Assembly: GCF_016765675.1 (NCBI RefSeq)
Contig: NZ_JAESWB010000278.1
Span: 62,001 to 126,000 of the forward strand
Direction of reading: 5' to 3'
Source: Neobacillus paridis
Lineage (GTDB): Bacteria; Bacillota; Bacilli; Bacillales; Cytobacillaceae
Length of the DNA stretch: 64,000 bases
Position numbers and translations under genes: made by a program. Within the stretch, counting starts at the first letter, position 1, and each line of letters opens with the position of its first letter. Below are positions 1 to 8,109 of the stretch, in pieces. The notes under the pieces are model-generated. The model saw nothing but the letters and a program-made list of their open reading frames with translations, made no database searches and had not been told where the DNA came from.

Positions 1-683
1 ATCAATCGTTGCATTTGCTGATCTGTTAAAGTTACATTTAAGTCTTTGGCGGCTTGTTCGATAATATTTCGCAATTCCTCGTCGTTTTTTGGTTTCTTTT
101 TGGCGATTTCCTCTTTAACTTTGGCGATAAGGGCGGTGGCGTTCTCATTACCAATCGAATCCCCAAGCTTTGCAGTTTCAACCATTTCCTGGTTTGCTGC
201 CTGCTTCACATCTTCCGGGATTGTTTTATCGGCGGAAATTTCATAAGCTTTGATAATCCCGGTAAGGGCAGCAGTTCCAGATACAGAAATGGGAGCCGTT
301 ATATAGATGTTTGCATCTTTGACACCTGCGGTTATAAGGGCGTTGACATACATTTCATCGGTAACCCAATTAATATTTTTGGTTTTCACCGTTATGCCAG
401 ATCCCTTAGAGGCAATCGTGATGGCTGAAGATGAAATGGCCCTTGTCCCAATTAAAGACTTGGCAATATATTTTCCCAGATATTGATGTTCCTCCTGATT
501 GGACACAGTGACGATTTGAACATCTTTTGGCGCCCTCATTTCCTCTAACAAGCTGTTTTTTTGCGCTTCTGATAAATTTTCGCCTAAAGTGACAATCATA
601 TCACCTTCGGCCATATCAGCAAGACTATGTATCGGAAAAAGACACAAAATCAGACTTAGCAGCAGTATTAATCGTTTTTTCAT
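1..683 (-). CDS. ypuA: YpuA-like DUF1002 protein, 3' end outside window
   Basis: Minus-strand reading frame open from an ATG at 683 to the window edge, about 227 codons, with the C-terminus missing. The start follows a strong AAGGAGAG site. The N-terminus is a typical signal peptide (MKK, then a leucine-rich core ending near LADMAEGD), so the protein is probably exported. It contains GENLSEAQ, then alternating beta-type segments such as SSAITIASKGSG and NINWVTDEMYVNALITAG, and a helical end. I recognise this as the DUF1002 family typified by B. subtilis YpuA, whose molecular function is unknown. Its position beside ribT and scpA agrees. Plus-strand open frames at 46-428 are shadows of it. Confidence 0.85.
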   Translation of the reverse strand, partial: MKKRLILLLSLILCLFPIHSLADMAEGDMIVTLGENLSEAQKNSLLEEMRAPKDVQIVTVSNQEEHQYLGKYIAKSLIGTRAISSSAITIASKGSGITVKTKNINWVTDEMYVNALITAGVKDANIYITAPISVSGTAALTGIIKAYEISADKTIPEDVKQAANQEMVETAKLGDSIGNENATALIAKVKEEIAKKKPKNDEELRNIIEQAAKDLNVTLTDQQMQRL

Positions 684-883
684 CGAAATTCTCTCCTTGT
701 TTGTTTATGTTTATAATATATCCGATTCTAATATAATTAACGAAAAAAACAAATTTGGAGTTTCATATAAAAATTAATAGTTTTTAATTTTTTCTGGAAA
801 ATGGATTATTTTTGATATTTGTTGTAGAATGTAGCCAGTAACAACTTCGGATACGGTATACTTGTTTTGGAGGATAGTTTTCC

Positions 884-976
884 ATGAAAAAAAGTAATTG
901 GGCCTTATTTGGCATTCTTATTGCCATTTCTTTGATATGGGGGGCAATCTATTGGATGTTTATTGTACCGAAATAA
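884..976 (+). CDS. 30-aa single-pass membrane peptide, unrecognised
   Basis: A 30-codon frame: MKKSNWA, then a hydrophobic core (about residues 8-27) and the end FIVPK. A clear GGAGGA site at 869-874 lies nine bases before the ATG. Two lysines before and one after the core suggest one membrane helix. It stands alone between ypuA (divergent) and ribT. No family is assigned. The good ribosome-binding site and membrane-protein composition argue for a real gene, but length alone does not exclude chance. Confidence 0.55.
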   Translation: MKKSNWALFGILIAISLIWGAIYWMFIVPK

Positions 977-1146
977 TAGATATTTTTTCGCACTTTTAGA
1001 CTTCGGTTTACGGTGTATGCTTGAAACATTATCATCTTACGTACATATGATAAATAAATGGTTTATTATTTGATTCTTTTGGGAAAAATATACTATTGTT
1101 AAACCAAATAACTAGATTGGTTTATTTCATTTAATGAGGGATCTAA

Positions 1147-1497
<351 letters not shown>

Positions 1498-1504
1498 ATA
1501 AACA

Positions 1505-1536
1505 AAAAGGCAACTTTTATAAGTTGCCCTTTTTTG
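1505..1536. terminator. bidirectional terminator between ribT and ypuF
   Basis: GGCAACTT (1509-1516) pairs with AAGTTGCC (1521-1528), with an A-run before and a T-run after, so it can end transcripts from both convergent genes. The last codons and the stop of ypuF lie inside the hairpin. Confidence 0.85.
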
Positions 1537-2038
1537 CTAACAGCATTCGGTTTCTTTCTTCAATCACACTCGTTCTGTCCCGTAACTTATGGCGGTGAAT
1601 TAGCTCATCATTCGTTACATCACTCGCTTTCCCCCATTCTAATCCACGCTGTTGACAAATTTTGAGGCATTCGTCCATTAACGCCGAATCAATGATCGGC
1701 AGTGAAAAGCTGGTATAGAAATGGTTTGCTTCAATGGCCAGAAGACGCTCGTTTAAAACATTTATCAAATCCCCACTGTCAATGCCAAGTTTCACTAAAG
1801 AATCTGCCTGTGTTTCAAATATTTTAATCGCTTTTTCCAGTGTTCGTTTGGCACCGGCGAAATTTTCTCTACGGTGGTGATATGCGGATACAGCCATTAA
1901 AATGAGACCAACCCAAATGGAATCCTTGTTTCCCGGATCGGACTGTTTCCAATAATCCTCCAAAATTTCGTGACATTCAAAATAATCTCGATCACCGTGA
2001 AAATGAATTAAATAGTCAATGTATGCTGTTGGATACAA
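1517..2038 (-). CDS. ypuF: YpuF, DUF309 family protein
   Basis: A 173-residue soluble protein starting MYPTAYIDYLIHFHGDRDYF. The conserved block FECHEILEDYWK (about residues 20-31) followed by WVGLILMAVSAYHHRR is the hallmark of DUF309, a small all-helical family with conserved His/Glu residues and no proven activity. It ends in a basic tail inside the shared terminator. It converges with ribT and lies in the ribT-scpA interval, as in B. subtilis. The family call is firm; the function is unknown. Confidence 0.85.
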   Translation of the reverse strand: MYPTAYIDYLIHFHGDRDYFECHEILEDYWKQSDPGNKDSIWVGLILMAVSAYHHRRENFAGAKRTLEKAIKIFETQADSLVKLGIDSGDLINVLNERLLAIEANHFYTSFSLPIIDSALMDECLKICQQRGLEWGKASDVTNDELIHRHKLRDRTSVIEERNRMLLAKKGNL

Positions 2039-2107
2039 TGGAGTCCCCCCATTCCTTATAACTCCATTTTACCATATCAAGATGCTGGAAACTGCATAAA
2101 AACATGA

Positions 2108-2137
2108 ATAAAAGACCCGAAGATCCGGGTCCTTTTT
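2108..2137 (-). terminator. terminator downstream of the YjcZ-type gene
   Basis: GACCCG (2114-2119) pairs with CGGGTC (2126-2131). Read on the minus strand the hairpin is followed by TTTTATT; on the plus strand it is followed by TTTTTT. It lies about 60 bases past the stop at 2194. Confidence 0.7.
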
Positions 2138-2193
2138 TATCGGCGATATGAAGGCTATTTATTCTCTGTTTATGGGCATACCTCAGTTTCCAT

Positions 2194-2295
2194 TTACCAT
2201 ACCCAAGCCGCACCAACGATAATTAACAAAATAAACAATACTACGATTAACGCAAATCCGGCTCCGAAACCGCCAACGCCTACGCCATCAGCCAT
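2194..2295 (-). CDS. YjcZ-family tiny transmembrane protein
   Basis: A 33-residue protein: MADGVGVGGFGAGFALIVV, then a leucine/isoleucine/valine helix ending GAAWVW. The glycine-rich start followed by one membrane helix (about residues 12-30) is the pattern of the tiny YjcZ/YtzL family common in Bacillus, often annotated as sporulation proteins. AGGAGG sits seven bases before the ATG. Its leader carries the nested inverted repeats annotated separately, and a terminator follows. It is a membrane peptide of unknown role; spore association is inferred from the family. Confidence 0.8.
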   Translation of the reverse strand: MADGVGVGGFGAGFALIVVLFILLIIVGAAWVW

Positions 2296-2320
2296 ATCTA
2301 AAACCTCCTAAAATTTTTTT

Positions 2321-2408
2321 CCTTCTCTAGGTTAGAATGGCTGTTGTAAATTCTAAAAATAGCCATCAAAACCAAGCCAATACCTAGAGAGGACGCCAAG
2401 CGGCGTGT
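2321..2408 (-). other. nested inverted repeats in the leader of the YjcZ-type gene
   Basis: TCTCTAGGT (2324-2332) is the perfect reverse complement of ACCTAGAGA (2382-2390). Inside, ATGGCT (2337-2342) pairs with AGCCAT (2361-2366), while TAGAA (2333-2337) and TTCTA (2351-2355) offer a competing pairing. Next to it a small hairpin, ACGCC (2393-2397) with GGCGT (2402-2406), has an AAGC loop. All are 25-110 bases before the minus-strand start at 2295, so they could form a folded RNA leader. The rest of 2409-2679 shows nothing I can name. Confidence 0.5.
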
Positions 2409-2679
2409 TTTCTCTAATATCATATGAAGGGTATTTGTCCATTGTTATGGGCGAATGTCATCACTCCCTTAACTGCATTAATGATGAAATGATTTACTAT
2501 TGAGATAAACTGACAAAATCCCTATACTAAGAATAGTTATTTTTTGAAAAAGCGGAGTGAAAGAGATTCTTCCTTTTTTCCAAAAGTCGGATCCTATCCA
2601 TTTTGTGTCATGAATGATGCTGATTGATTACCATTCAAGCGCGGTAATAAAATTATTTCAGGAATTTTGGTGAAAAGTA

Positions 2680-3450
2680 ATGCCTTACCAGGTAAAGATC
2701 GACGTATTTGAAGGTCCATTGGATTTACTGCTCCATTTAATTAACCGACTGGAAATTGATATTTACGATATTCCGGTCGCGCAGATTACAGAGCAATATT
2801 TATTATATATACATACAATGAAGGAGTTAAAACTGGATGTAGCCAGTGAGTTTCTTGTCATGGCCGCTACCCTTTTGGCGATTAAAAGTAAAATGCTGTT
2901 GCCAAAGCATGATGAGGATCTTTATGACGAAGATCAGGAAATTGCCTTTGAAGAAGACCCAAGGGATGAGCTGGTCGAGCGCCTAATTGAATACCGCAAA
3001 TTTAAAGAAGCAGCCCAGGGCTTGAAATCAATGGAAGAGGAACGTGGTCTAATGTACTCAAAGCCGCCGAGTGATATGTCTGATTTTGTGAAAGACATTG
3101 AGCCCCCCAAGGCAGAATTACAAGTTTCGCTTTATGACATGTTAGCTGCTTTTCAAAAATTGTTACGCCGAAAGAAACTTCAGCGTCCATTGGCGACGAA
3201 AATAGCCCGTCAGGAAGTCTCAATTGAAACAAGAATGACAGAAATATTGGCTGATTTAAAGGAAATTAATGGGCGGATGAACTTTAATGATTTATTTCCA
3301 CAACCAACAAAAGACCATATTGTTGTCACCTTTTTGGCTATTTTAGAACTGATGAAAAGGAACGAAATTGATGCCTGGCAGGACGAGAATTTTGGTGAGA
3401 TTTTTGTCGAAGCTGCTAAGAAAGGAGCTGATTCGGTTGACCATTATTAA
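2680..3450 (+). CDS. scpA: segregation and condensation protein A
   Basis: Kleisin subunit of the SMC-ScpAB complex, which compacts and segregates the chromosome. The 256 residues begin [20 protein letters not shown], the conserved N-terminal helical domain that contacts the SMC neck. A middle linker around [15 protein letters not shown] binds the ScpB dimer, and the C-terminal winged-helix region contains [16 protein letters not shown], which contacts the SMC head. Length and sequence are close to B. subtilis ScpA. The ATG at 2680 keeps the conserved YQVKID start; its ribosome-binding site is weak (AGGAATTTTGGTG). It overlaps scpB. Confidence 0.97.
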   Translation: MPYQVKIDVFEGPLDLLLHLINRLEIDIYDIPVAQITEQYLLYIHTMKELKLDVASEFLVMAATLLAIKSKMLLPKHDEDLYDEDQEIAFEEDPRDELVERLIEYRKFKEAAQGLKSMEEERGLMYSKPPSDMSDFVKDIEPPKAELQVSLYDMLAAFQKLLRRKKLQRPLATKIARQEVSIETRMTEILADLKEINGRMNFNDLFPQPTKDHIVVTFLAILELMKRNEIDAWQDENFGEIFVEAAKKGADSVDHY

Positions 3451-4024
3451 CTGGACAAGCATACTTGAGAGCTTGTTATTTGCTGCCGGGGATGAGGGGT
3501 TAACGTTAAAACAAATAGCTGAGGTTTTAGAAATAGACGAACTGGAGGCAAATGATGTTATTGAGGACCTCAGGCAAGAGTATGCTGCAAACGAAAATCG
3601 GGGGATTATCATCGTTCAGCTGGCTGGAACGTATCAGTTGGCCACTAAGAAAGAAAATGCCGATTATTTAAAAAAACTCGTGGATTCCCCCAATACCTCG
3701 ACACTGTCGCAGGCAGCGCTGGAAACCTTGGCGATTATTGCCTATAAGCAGCCGATTACTCGAGCGGAAATCGAAGAAATTCGTGGAGTAAAGTCGGAAA
3801 GGCCGTTACATACGCTTATGGCAAAAGCATTAATCAAAGAGGTCGGCCGTGCAGAAGGGACTGGAAGGGCCATTCTTTATGGGACGACGAAGGAATTCCT
3901 TGATTATTTTGGATTAAAAAGCCTGGAGGAGCTTCCGGCACTTCCAGATAAGGTGGAAGATGAATATATTCAAGAGGAAGCCGATTTATTTTTTGAGAAA
4001 TTTCAAGAAACCATCAATTCATAA
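3437..4024 (+). CDS. scpB: segregation and condensation protein B
   Basis: A 195-residue winged-helix protein that dimerises and binds the ScpA linker in the SMC complex. Recognisable blocks are [12 protein letters not shown] near the N-terminus and [20 protein letters not shown] followed by [17 protein letters not shown], the second winged helix. I take the TTG at 3437 as the start because AAAGGAG lies nine bases upstream and the length then matches the family; the frame is open further upstream to 3368 but that would lie inside scpA without a ribosome-binding site. It overlaps scpA by 14 bases, suggesting translational coupling. Confidence 0.95.
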   Translation: MTIINWTSILESLLFAAGDEGLTLKQIAEVLEIDELEANDVIEDLRQEYAANENRGIIIVQLAGTYQLATKKENADYLKKLVDSPNTSTLSQAALETLAIIAYKQPITRAEIEEIRGVKSERPLHTLMAKALIKEVGRAEGTGRAILYGTTKEFLDYFGLKSLEELPALPDKVEDEYIQEEADLFFEKFQETINS

Positions 4025-4047
4025 GCCGCAAATTGATGCTTGATTTA

Positions 4048-4056
4048 TGTTAAAAT
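4048..4056 (+). promoter_or_regulatory. extended -10 promoter element
   Basis: TGTTAAAAT just after the scpB stop has the TGn extension and a good -10 hexamer. No convincing -35 is visible. It would give a short leader for the gene starting at 4103. Confidence 0.4.
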
Positions 4057-4102
4057 AGTGGTATGTTTCGATATTGCGCAATTGAGTAAGGAGCGGATTA
4101 CG

Positions 4103-4528
4103 TTGCTAATTAAAGAATGCAAAGGGTATGAATTGGAGAAGGCAAAATCAAATACCTCCGAGGACTTTTTTAACAGAAGCGAACTGACCTATATCGACGA
4201 TGGGGTTGAAAAAACGCTACATGTTCTATACGTACGTTATTTTGATGAATTATTCCCTGAATTTACTCCGTTTGAAGCAGATCCAGTTTTTGTCCATGAC
4301 GGCAATGAAGTAAAGTTTAAAGACATTGTTGCCCTGGTTTGTTTCCTGAAAAATCCCGGGTTAAGAGAACGGAAACGTCTCTATATCAATTCAAAACAGG
4401 AATTTGCTGCTTATTTTCAGGATATTAATTTTGAAAAAATAAAAGAAATTTTTACATCGCTTCAACAAAAGCAAGGGTATGAGCTGCGTTCTCCAATAGA
4501 ATTTATGATGCAGCCACAAGTAAAATAA
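4103..4528 (+). CDS. unrecognised 141-aa cytoplasmic protein
   Basis: A 141-residue frame from a TTG at 4103 preceded by TAAGGAGCGG at nine-base spacing. The frame extends up to 4040, but an extended -10 promoter overlaps that part and no ribosome-binding site is there. The protein is acidic and rich in aromatic residues, with no membrane segment or signal peptide. Visible stretches are YVRYFDELFPEFTPFEADPV and a C-terminal helix NFEKIKEIFTSLQQKQGY. It sits where B. subtilis has ypuI, but I do not see resemblance to it. A terminator follows, so it is a single-gene unit. Function unknown. Confidence 0.75.
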   Translation: MLIKECKGYELEKAKSNTSEDFFNRSELTYIDDGVEKTLHVLYVRYFDELFPEFTPFEADPVFVHDGNEVKFKDIVALVCFLKNPGLRERKRLYINSKQEFAAYFQDINFEKIKEIFTSLQQKQGYELRSPIEFMMQPQVK

Positions 4529-4545
4529 ATTAACGTTCATTTCCA

Positions 4546-4582
4546 GGACTGTCCTTTTAAGAGGGCAGTCTGTTTGTTTTTT
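4546..4582 (+). terminator. terminator after the 141-aa gene
   Basis: GACTGTCC (from 4547) pairs with GGGCAGTC with one G-U pair, followed by TGTTTGTTTTTTTGG. Confidence 0.7.
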
Positions 4583-4646
4583 TGGGGTCTTAATAAATTC
4601 GTTCATACATACCATTTAGAAAAGATTGTTGGGAGAGTGGCAACGA

Positions 4647-5543
4647 ATGGACCATTTTAGCCAATATGTCAGTGAACTATTTAAATGGAATGGTCAAATG
4701 AGGCAGTTTCTCGAGTCTAATCATGTAAGGCAGGATTCTGAATTATGGGAAAAGCTTGATCAATTTGCTGATTTGATAGAGCATACCAACCGTGATTTAT
4801 CCGACGAAGAATTGCTGCAGTTACAGGCTAAGGCAGAACATATTCACGAGGAAATGGAGTCTTACTTTAACCGGAAACAGGAAAATATGGTGGGAACCAT
4901 AATGGTGACGGAAAAAAGCCTGCCGCCGGGTGGACATACACTGCCCGATCTTCCATATCCTTATGATGCTCTGGAACCCTATATTTCAAAAGAGATTATG
5001 AGGCTTCACCATGACCAGCATCATCGTACGTATGTGGAGGGGTTAAATAACGCCGAGCTTGAAATGAAAAAGGCCAGAGAGTCTAATGATTATACCATGA
5101 TCAAACACTGGTCACGTGAGCTTAGCTTTCACGGATCGGGCCATTATCTTCATACCATTTTTTGGAGAAATATGAGTCCAAATGGCGGCGGCGACCCCCA
5201 GGGGCTGCTAAAAATGGAGATAGAAAATTATTTTGGCAGTGTCAAGGCCTTTAAAAAACATTTTTCAGAAACGGCAAAACAGGTGGAAGGTGTCGGCTGG
5301 GCATTGCTCGTTTGGTCGCCAAGAGCTAAACATTTGGAGCTATTACAAACGGAAGGTCACATGCTCATGACGCCATGGGATACGACACCGCTGCTTGTTC
5401 TTGATGTATCGGAGCACGCCTACTATCTCCAATATAAGAATAAACGATCCGATTACGTGGATAATTGGTGGAATATCGTCAATTGGCATGATGTTGAAAT
5501 GAGATTTGAAAAAGCAGCCGATATCAACTGGCCTTTTAGATAG
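4647..5543 (+). CDS. sodF: Fe/Mn-family superoxide dismutase with N-terminal extension
   Basis: A 298-residue protein converting superoxide to peroxide and oxygen. The first roughly 85 residues are a charged helical extension absent from the usual 200-residue enzyme, as in B. subtilis SodF. The catalytic part starts at LPDLPYPYDALEPYIS. Metal ligands are the histidine in RLHHDQHHRTYVEG, the one in HYLHTIFW, and the Asp and His of LDVSEHAYYLQYKNKR. GVGWALLVW is also typical. The outer-sphere position before the third ligand, usually Gln in MnSOD, is His here (TEGHMLM). The ATG at 4647 follows GGGAGAG. It lies alone just before the dacB operon. Confidence 0.9.
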   Translation: MDHFSQYVSELFKWNGQMRQFLESNHVRQDSELWEKLDQFADLIEHTNRDLSDEELLQLQAKAEHIHEEMESYFNRKQENMVGTIMVTEKSLPPGGHTLPDLPYPYDALEPYISKEIMRLHHDQHHRTYVEGLNNAELEMKKARESNDYTMIKHWSRELSFHGSGHYLHTIFWRNMSPNGGGDPQGLLKMEIENYFGSVKAFKKHFSETAKQVEGVGWALLVWSPRAKHLELLQTEGHMLMTPWDTTPLLVLDVSEHAYYLQYKNKRSDYVDNWWNIVNWHDVEMRFEKAADINWPFR

Positions 5544-5652
5544 AAAAGGTATCAGACGATTCGTTTACCGGTGCTTTTTTTACAAGGAGATAAAAAATTT
5601 AACTGCTTATATCGATGCCCCCTTACTGAAAAAGCCAAGCAGCAGAGTTTTT

Positions 5653-5681
5653 GTCATATCACACCTTGTCCCGCATAAAAT
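5653..5681 (+). promoter_or_regulatory. SigE-type promoter of dacB-spmAB
   Basis: GTCATAT (5653-5659), a 14-base spacer, then CATAAAAT (5674-5681) closely match the mother-cell SigE consensus. It lies 33 bases before the dacB start. In B. subtilis the dacB operon is SigE-dependent, so sequence and context agree. Confidence 0.7.
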
Positions 5682-5713
5682 TTAATAAATAATGAGAAGG
5701 ACGAGGTATACCA

Positions 5714-6859
5714 ATGAAAATAATAAGAAGGCTCATGTTTCTTTCACTTATGATTACTATATTCATTGTCAATATTCCTCATAAGGTTGATGCTTCACTG
5801 GGGGTAAGTGCAGCAAGCGCTGTTTTAATGGAACAGAAATCGGGACGTGTCCTTTTAGAGAAAGAAGCCTATACGAAAAGAAGAATCGCCAGTATAACGA
5901 AAATAATGACCGCGATTCTTGCGATAGAATCCGGCAAGCTGGATAAAACTGTGACGGTTAGTGAAAAAGCAGTCCGGACAGAAGGTTCATCCGTTTATTT
6001 AAAACCCGGACAAAAAATAAAGCTTGAGGATTTAGTCTATGGATTAATCCTCCGGTCGGGGAACGATACAGCTGTGGCCATTGCCGAATATATCGGTGGC
6101 AGTGTTGACGGATTTGTTTATTTAATGAACCAAAAAGCCAAAGAGATCGGTATGGTCAGCACTCATTTTGCTAATCCACATGGACTTGATGATCATGAAA
6201 ACCATTATTCCACTGCTTATGATATGGCCCTCTTAACCCGTTATGCTATGCAAAACAAAACTTTTCAGAAGATCTTTGGGACAAAGGTGCACCGTGCACC
6301 AAATCCAAATGAGGCTTGGGATTACAAATGGACGAACAAAAATCGCCTGCTGACAAAATACAAATATTGCACTGGCGGGAAAACCGGTTTTACTAAACGG
6401 GCCAAGAGAACGCTCGTTACAACAGCAACAAAAGGAGATATGGATCTCATTGCCGTCACCTTAAATGCTCCAGATGATTGGAATGACCATATATCCATGT
6501 ATGAGACGGGTTTTATAAATTATGATATGGCTGAGGTTATATCAAAAGGGAAAATCACGATTGGAAAAAATAAATATTATAAAAACGATCAATTATATAT
6601 TAAAAAATCAATTCTCTACCCGGCAACGAAAGAGGAAATGGACTTATTTAGCGTCAAATACAAATTGAACAAGCCCGAAAAAAAGTGGCTTTCGAAACAT
6701 CAAGAGCATGTTGCCGGAAAAGCAGTTGTTTATTTAGATGGAAGAGCAGTTGAGGAAACACCCATTTTTTATCAAAATGAAACCGCAAAAAAGAAAGGTT
6801 TCTTTGATTTTATGAAGGAAATATTTCTTTCGATTATGGGTGTGAAGCTACATGGTTAA
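5714..6859 (+). CDS. dacB: D-alanyl-D-alanine carboxypeptidase, PBP5*
   Basis: Sporulation-specific penicillin-binding protein that trims stem peptides in the spore cortex and so limits cross-linking. The 381 residues begin with a signal peptide (to about residue 27, KVDA). The active-site motifs of the S11 family are all present: S60-I-T-K63, S115-G-N117 and the K-T-G triad in GGKTGFTKRAKRT. The C-terminal part carries the beta-rich domain and an amphipathic end (FFDFMKEIFLSIMG) likely to anchor it to the membrane. Head of an operon with spmA, which starts eight bases before its stop; a SigE promoter precedes it. Confidence 0.96.
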   Translation: MKIIRRLMFLSLMITIFIVNIPHKVDASLGVSAASAVLMEQKSGRVLLEKEAYTKRRIASITKIMTAILAIESGKLDKTVTVSEKAVRTEGSSVYLKPGQKIKLEDLVYGLILRSGNDTAVAIAEYIGGSVDGFVYLMNQKAKEIGMVSTHFANPHGLDDHENHYSTAYDMALLTRYAMQNKTFQKIFGTKVHRAPNPNEAWDYKWTNKNRLLTKYKYCTGGKTGFTKRAKRTLVTTATKGDMDLIAVTLNAPDDWNDHISMYETGFINYDMAEVISKGKITIGKNKYYKNDQLYIKKSILYPATKEEMDLFSVKYKLNKPEKKWLSKHQEHVAGKAVVYLDGRAVEETPIFYQNETAKKKGFFDFMKEIFLSIMGVKLHG

Positions 6860-7442
6860 TTATATTTGGGTTGGAATGACGATTATTGGCATTATTTTCG
6901 CGCTGGTGAATGGAACAATGGATGAGGTCAACAAGGCGGTGTTCGACGGTGCCAAAGAAGCAGTGACCATTTGTATTGGGTTGATTAGTGTGCTTGTCTT
7001 TTGGCTGGGAATGATGCGAATTGCCCAAGAATCAGGTTTGCTTGAGAAATTATCGAGACTGTTCCGTCCGCTCGTTAAAAAAATCTTTCCTGAGGTTCCG
7101 GAGAATCATCCTGCAATGGGGTATATGCTGTCAAATATGATTTCGAATATGTTTGGCCTGGGAAATGCTGCAACACCGCTCGGTATCAAAGCAATGGAAG
7201 AATTAAAAAAGTTAAATGGCGGCAAAAATTCAGCCTCCAGGTCGATGGTTACTTTTTTGGCGATGAATACTGCCAGTATAACACTTATCCCGACAACGGT
7301 CATTGCCATTAGAATCAACTATCATTCTGCATCGCCCACTGAAATTGTCGTACCGACGATCATTACGACTGTTTTATCGGCAATTGGGGCCATTCTCATT
7401 GATCGCTATTTCTATTATCGAAGAAGCCGAAAAGGAAGATGA
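6852..7442 (+). CDS. spmA: spore maturation protein A
   Basis: A 196-residue integral membrane protein of the nucleoside recognition/Gate domain family. With SpmB it is needed for full spore core dehydration and heat resistance in B. subtilis; the transported substrate is unknown. Visible features are several hydrophobic helices, the family stretch NMISNMFGLGNAATPLGIKA and the NTASITLIPTTVIAIR segment. The ATG lies inside the end of dacB, giving coupled translation. The next gene starts three bases after its stop. Confidence 0.95.
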   Translation: MVNYIWVGMTIIGIIFALVNGTMDEVNKAVFDGAKEAVTICIGLISVLVFWLGMMRIAQESGLLEKLSRLFRPLVKKIFPEVPENHPAMGYMLSNMISNMFGLGNAATPLGIKAMEELKKLNGGKNSASRSMVTFLAMNTASITLIPTTVIAIRINYHSASPTEIVVPTIITTVLSAIGAILIDRYFYYRRSRKGR

Positions 7443-7445
7443 TAC

Positions 7446-7979
7446 ATGTCGCTTTCGACGATCTCAATCACATTTATACCACTATTAATTGGTTTTATCC
7501 TGCTCTATGGCACATTTAAACAAGTACCAACATATGAAAGTTTTGTAGAAGGCGGAAAAGAGGGGATCAAAATTGCCGTACAAATCATTCCATTTTTAGT
7601 AGGAATGCTTGTTGCAATATCCATTTTTCGGGCATCCGGGGCCCTAGAGGCATTAACAAATCTCCTCCGCCCGTTGATGAAAGCAATCGGAGTCCCAGTG
7701 GAAATTGTGCCGCTATTATTTATTAGACCGATCTCGGGAACAGCCGCTCTCGGTATGACAAGTGATTTGATTGCTAACCATGGACCAGACTCTTTTATCG
7801 GCCGACTTGCTTCGATCTTACAGGGGAGTACGGATACGACCTTTTACGTATTAACCGTTTATTTCGGGGCCGTCGGGATAAAAAAAATGGGTGATGCCTT
7901 AAAGGTAGGACTATTGGCCGATGTCGTTGGAATTGTCATTTCCATAATAGTAGTAAGTGTCATTTTTGGAGCTAAATAG
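7446..7979 (+). CDS. spmB: spore maturation protein B
   Basis: A 177-residue membrane protein, partner of SpmA, with Gate-family features: FVEGGKEGIKIAVQIIPFLV, then LLFIRPISGTAALGMTSDLI and LQGSTDTTFYVLTVYFGAVG. Both Spm proteins act late in sporulation in core dehydration. AAAGGAAG precedes the ATG. Last gene of the dacB operon; a terminator follows 24 bases downstream. Confidence 0.95.
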   Translation: MSLSTISITFIPLLIGFILLYGTFKQVPTYESFVEGGKEGIKIAVQIIPFLVGMLVAISIFRASGALEALTNLLRPLMKAIGVPVEIVPLLFIRPISGTAALGMTSDLIANHGPDSFIGRLASILQGSTDTTFYVLTVYFGAVGIKKMGDALKVGLLADVVGIVISIIVVSVIFGAK

Positions 7980-8002
7980 GATGATATTACCCCGAAATAG
8001 AG

Positions 8003-8031
8003 CAGGTCTTCGTTAAAAGGCCTGTTTTTAA
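8003..8031 (+). terminator. terminator of the dacB-spmAB operon
   Basis: CAGGTCTT pairs with AAGGCCTG (one G-U pair) around a six-base loop, followed by TTTTTA. Confidence 0.75.
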
Positions 8032-8109
8032 ATTTGTCGATAATTTTATATATCCAATCTCTGTAAAAATGTGTATAATATTGCTAGTTTAATAGAAAAG
8101 AGGGATCCT

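Noticed and set aside
46-428. Plus-strand frames of 66 and 124 aa at the left edge
   Set aside because: They run antisense to the ypuA-like gene, which has a signal peptide, a good ribosome-binding site and family-like sequence.
2016-2216. 66-aa minus-strand frame between ypuF and the tiny YjcZ-type gene
   Set aside because: Overlaps both, contains the terminator and has no ribosome-binding site.
3368-3436. Longer N-terminus for scpB
   Set aside because: Lies inside scpA without a ribosome-binding site; TTG 3437 has AAAGGAG at good spacing and gives the family length.
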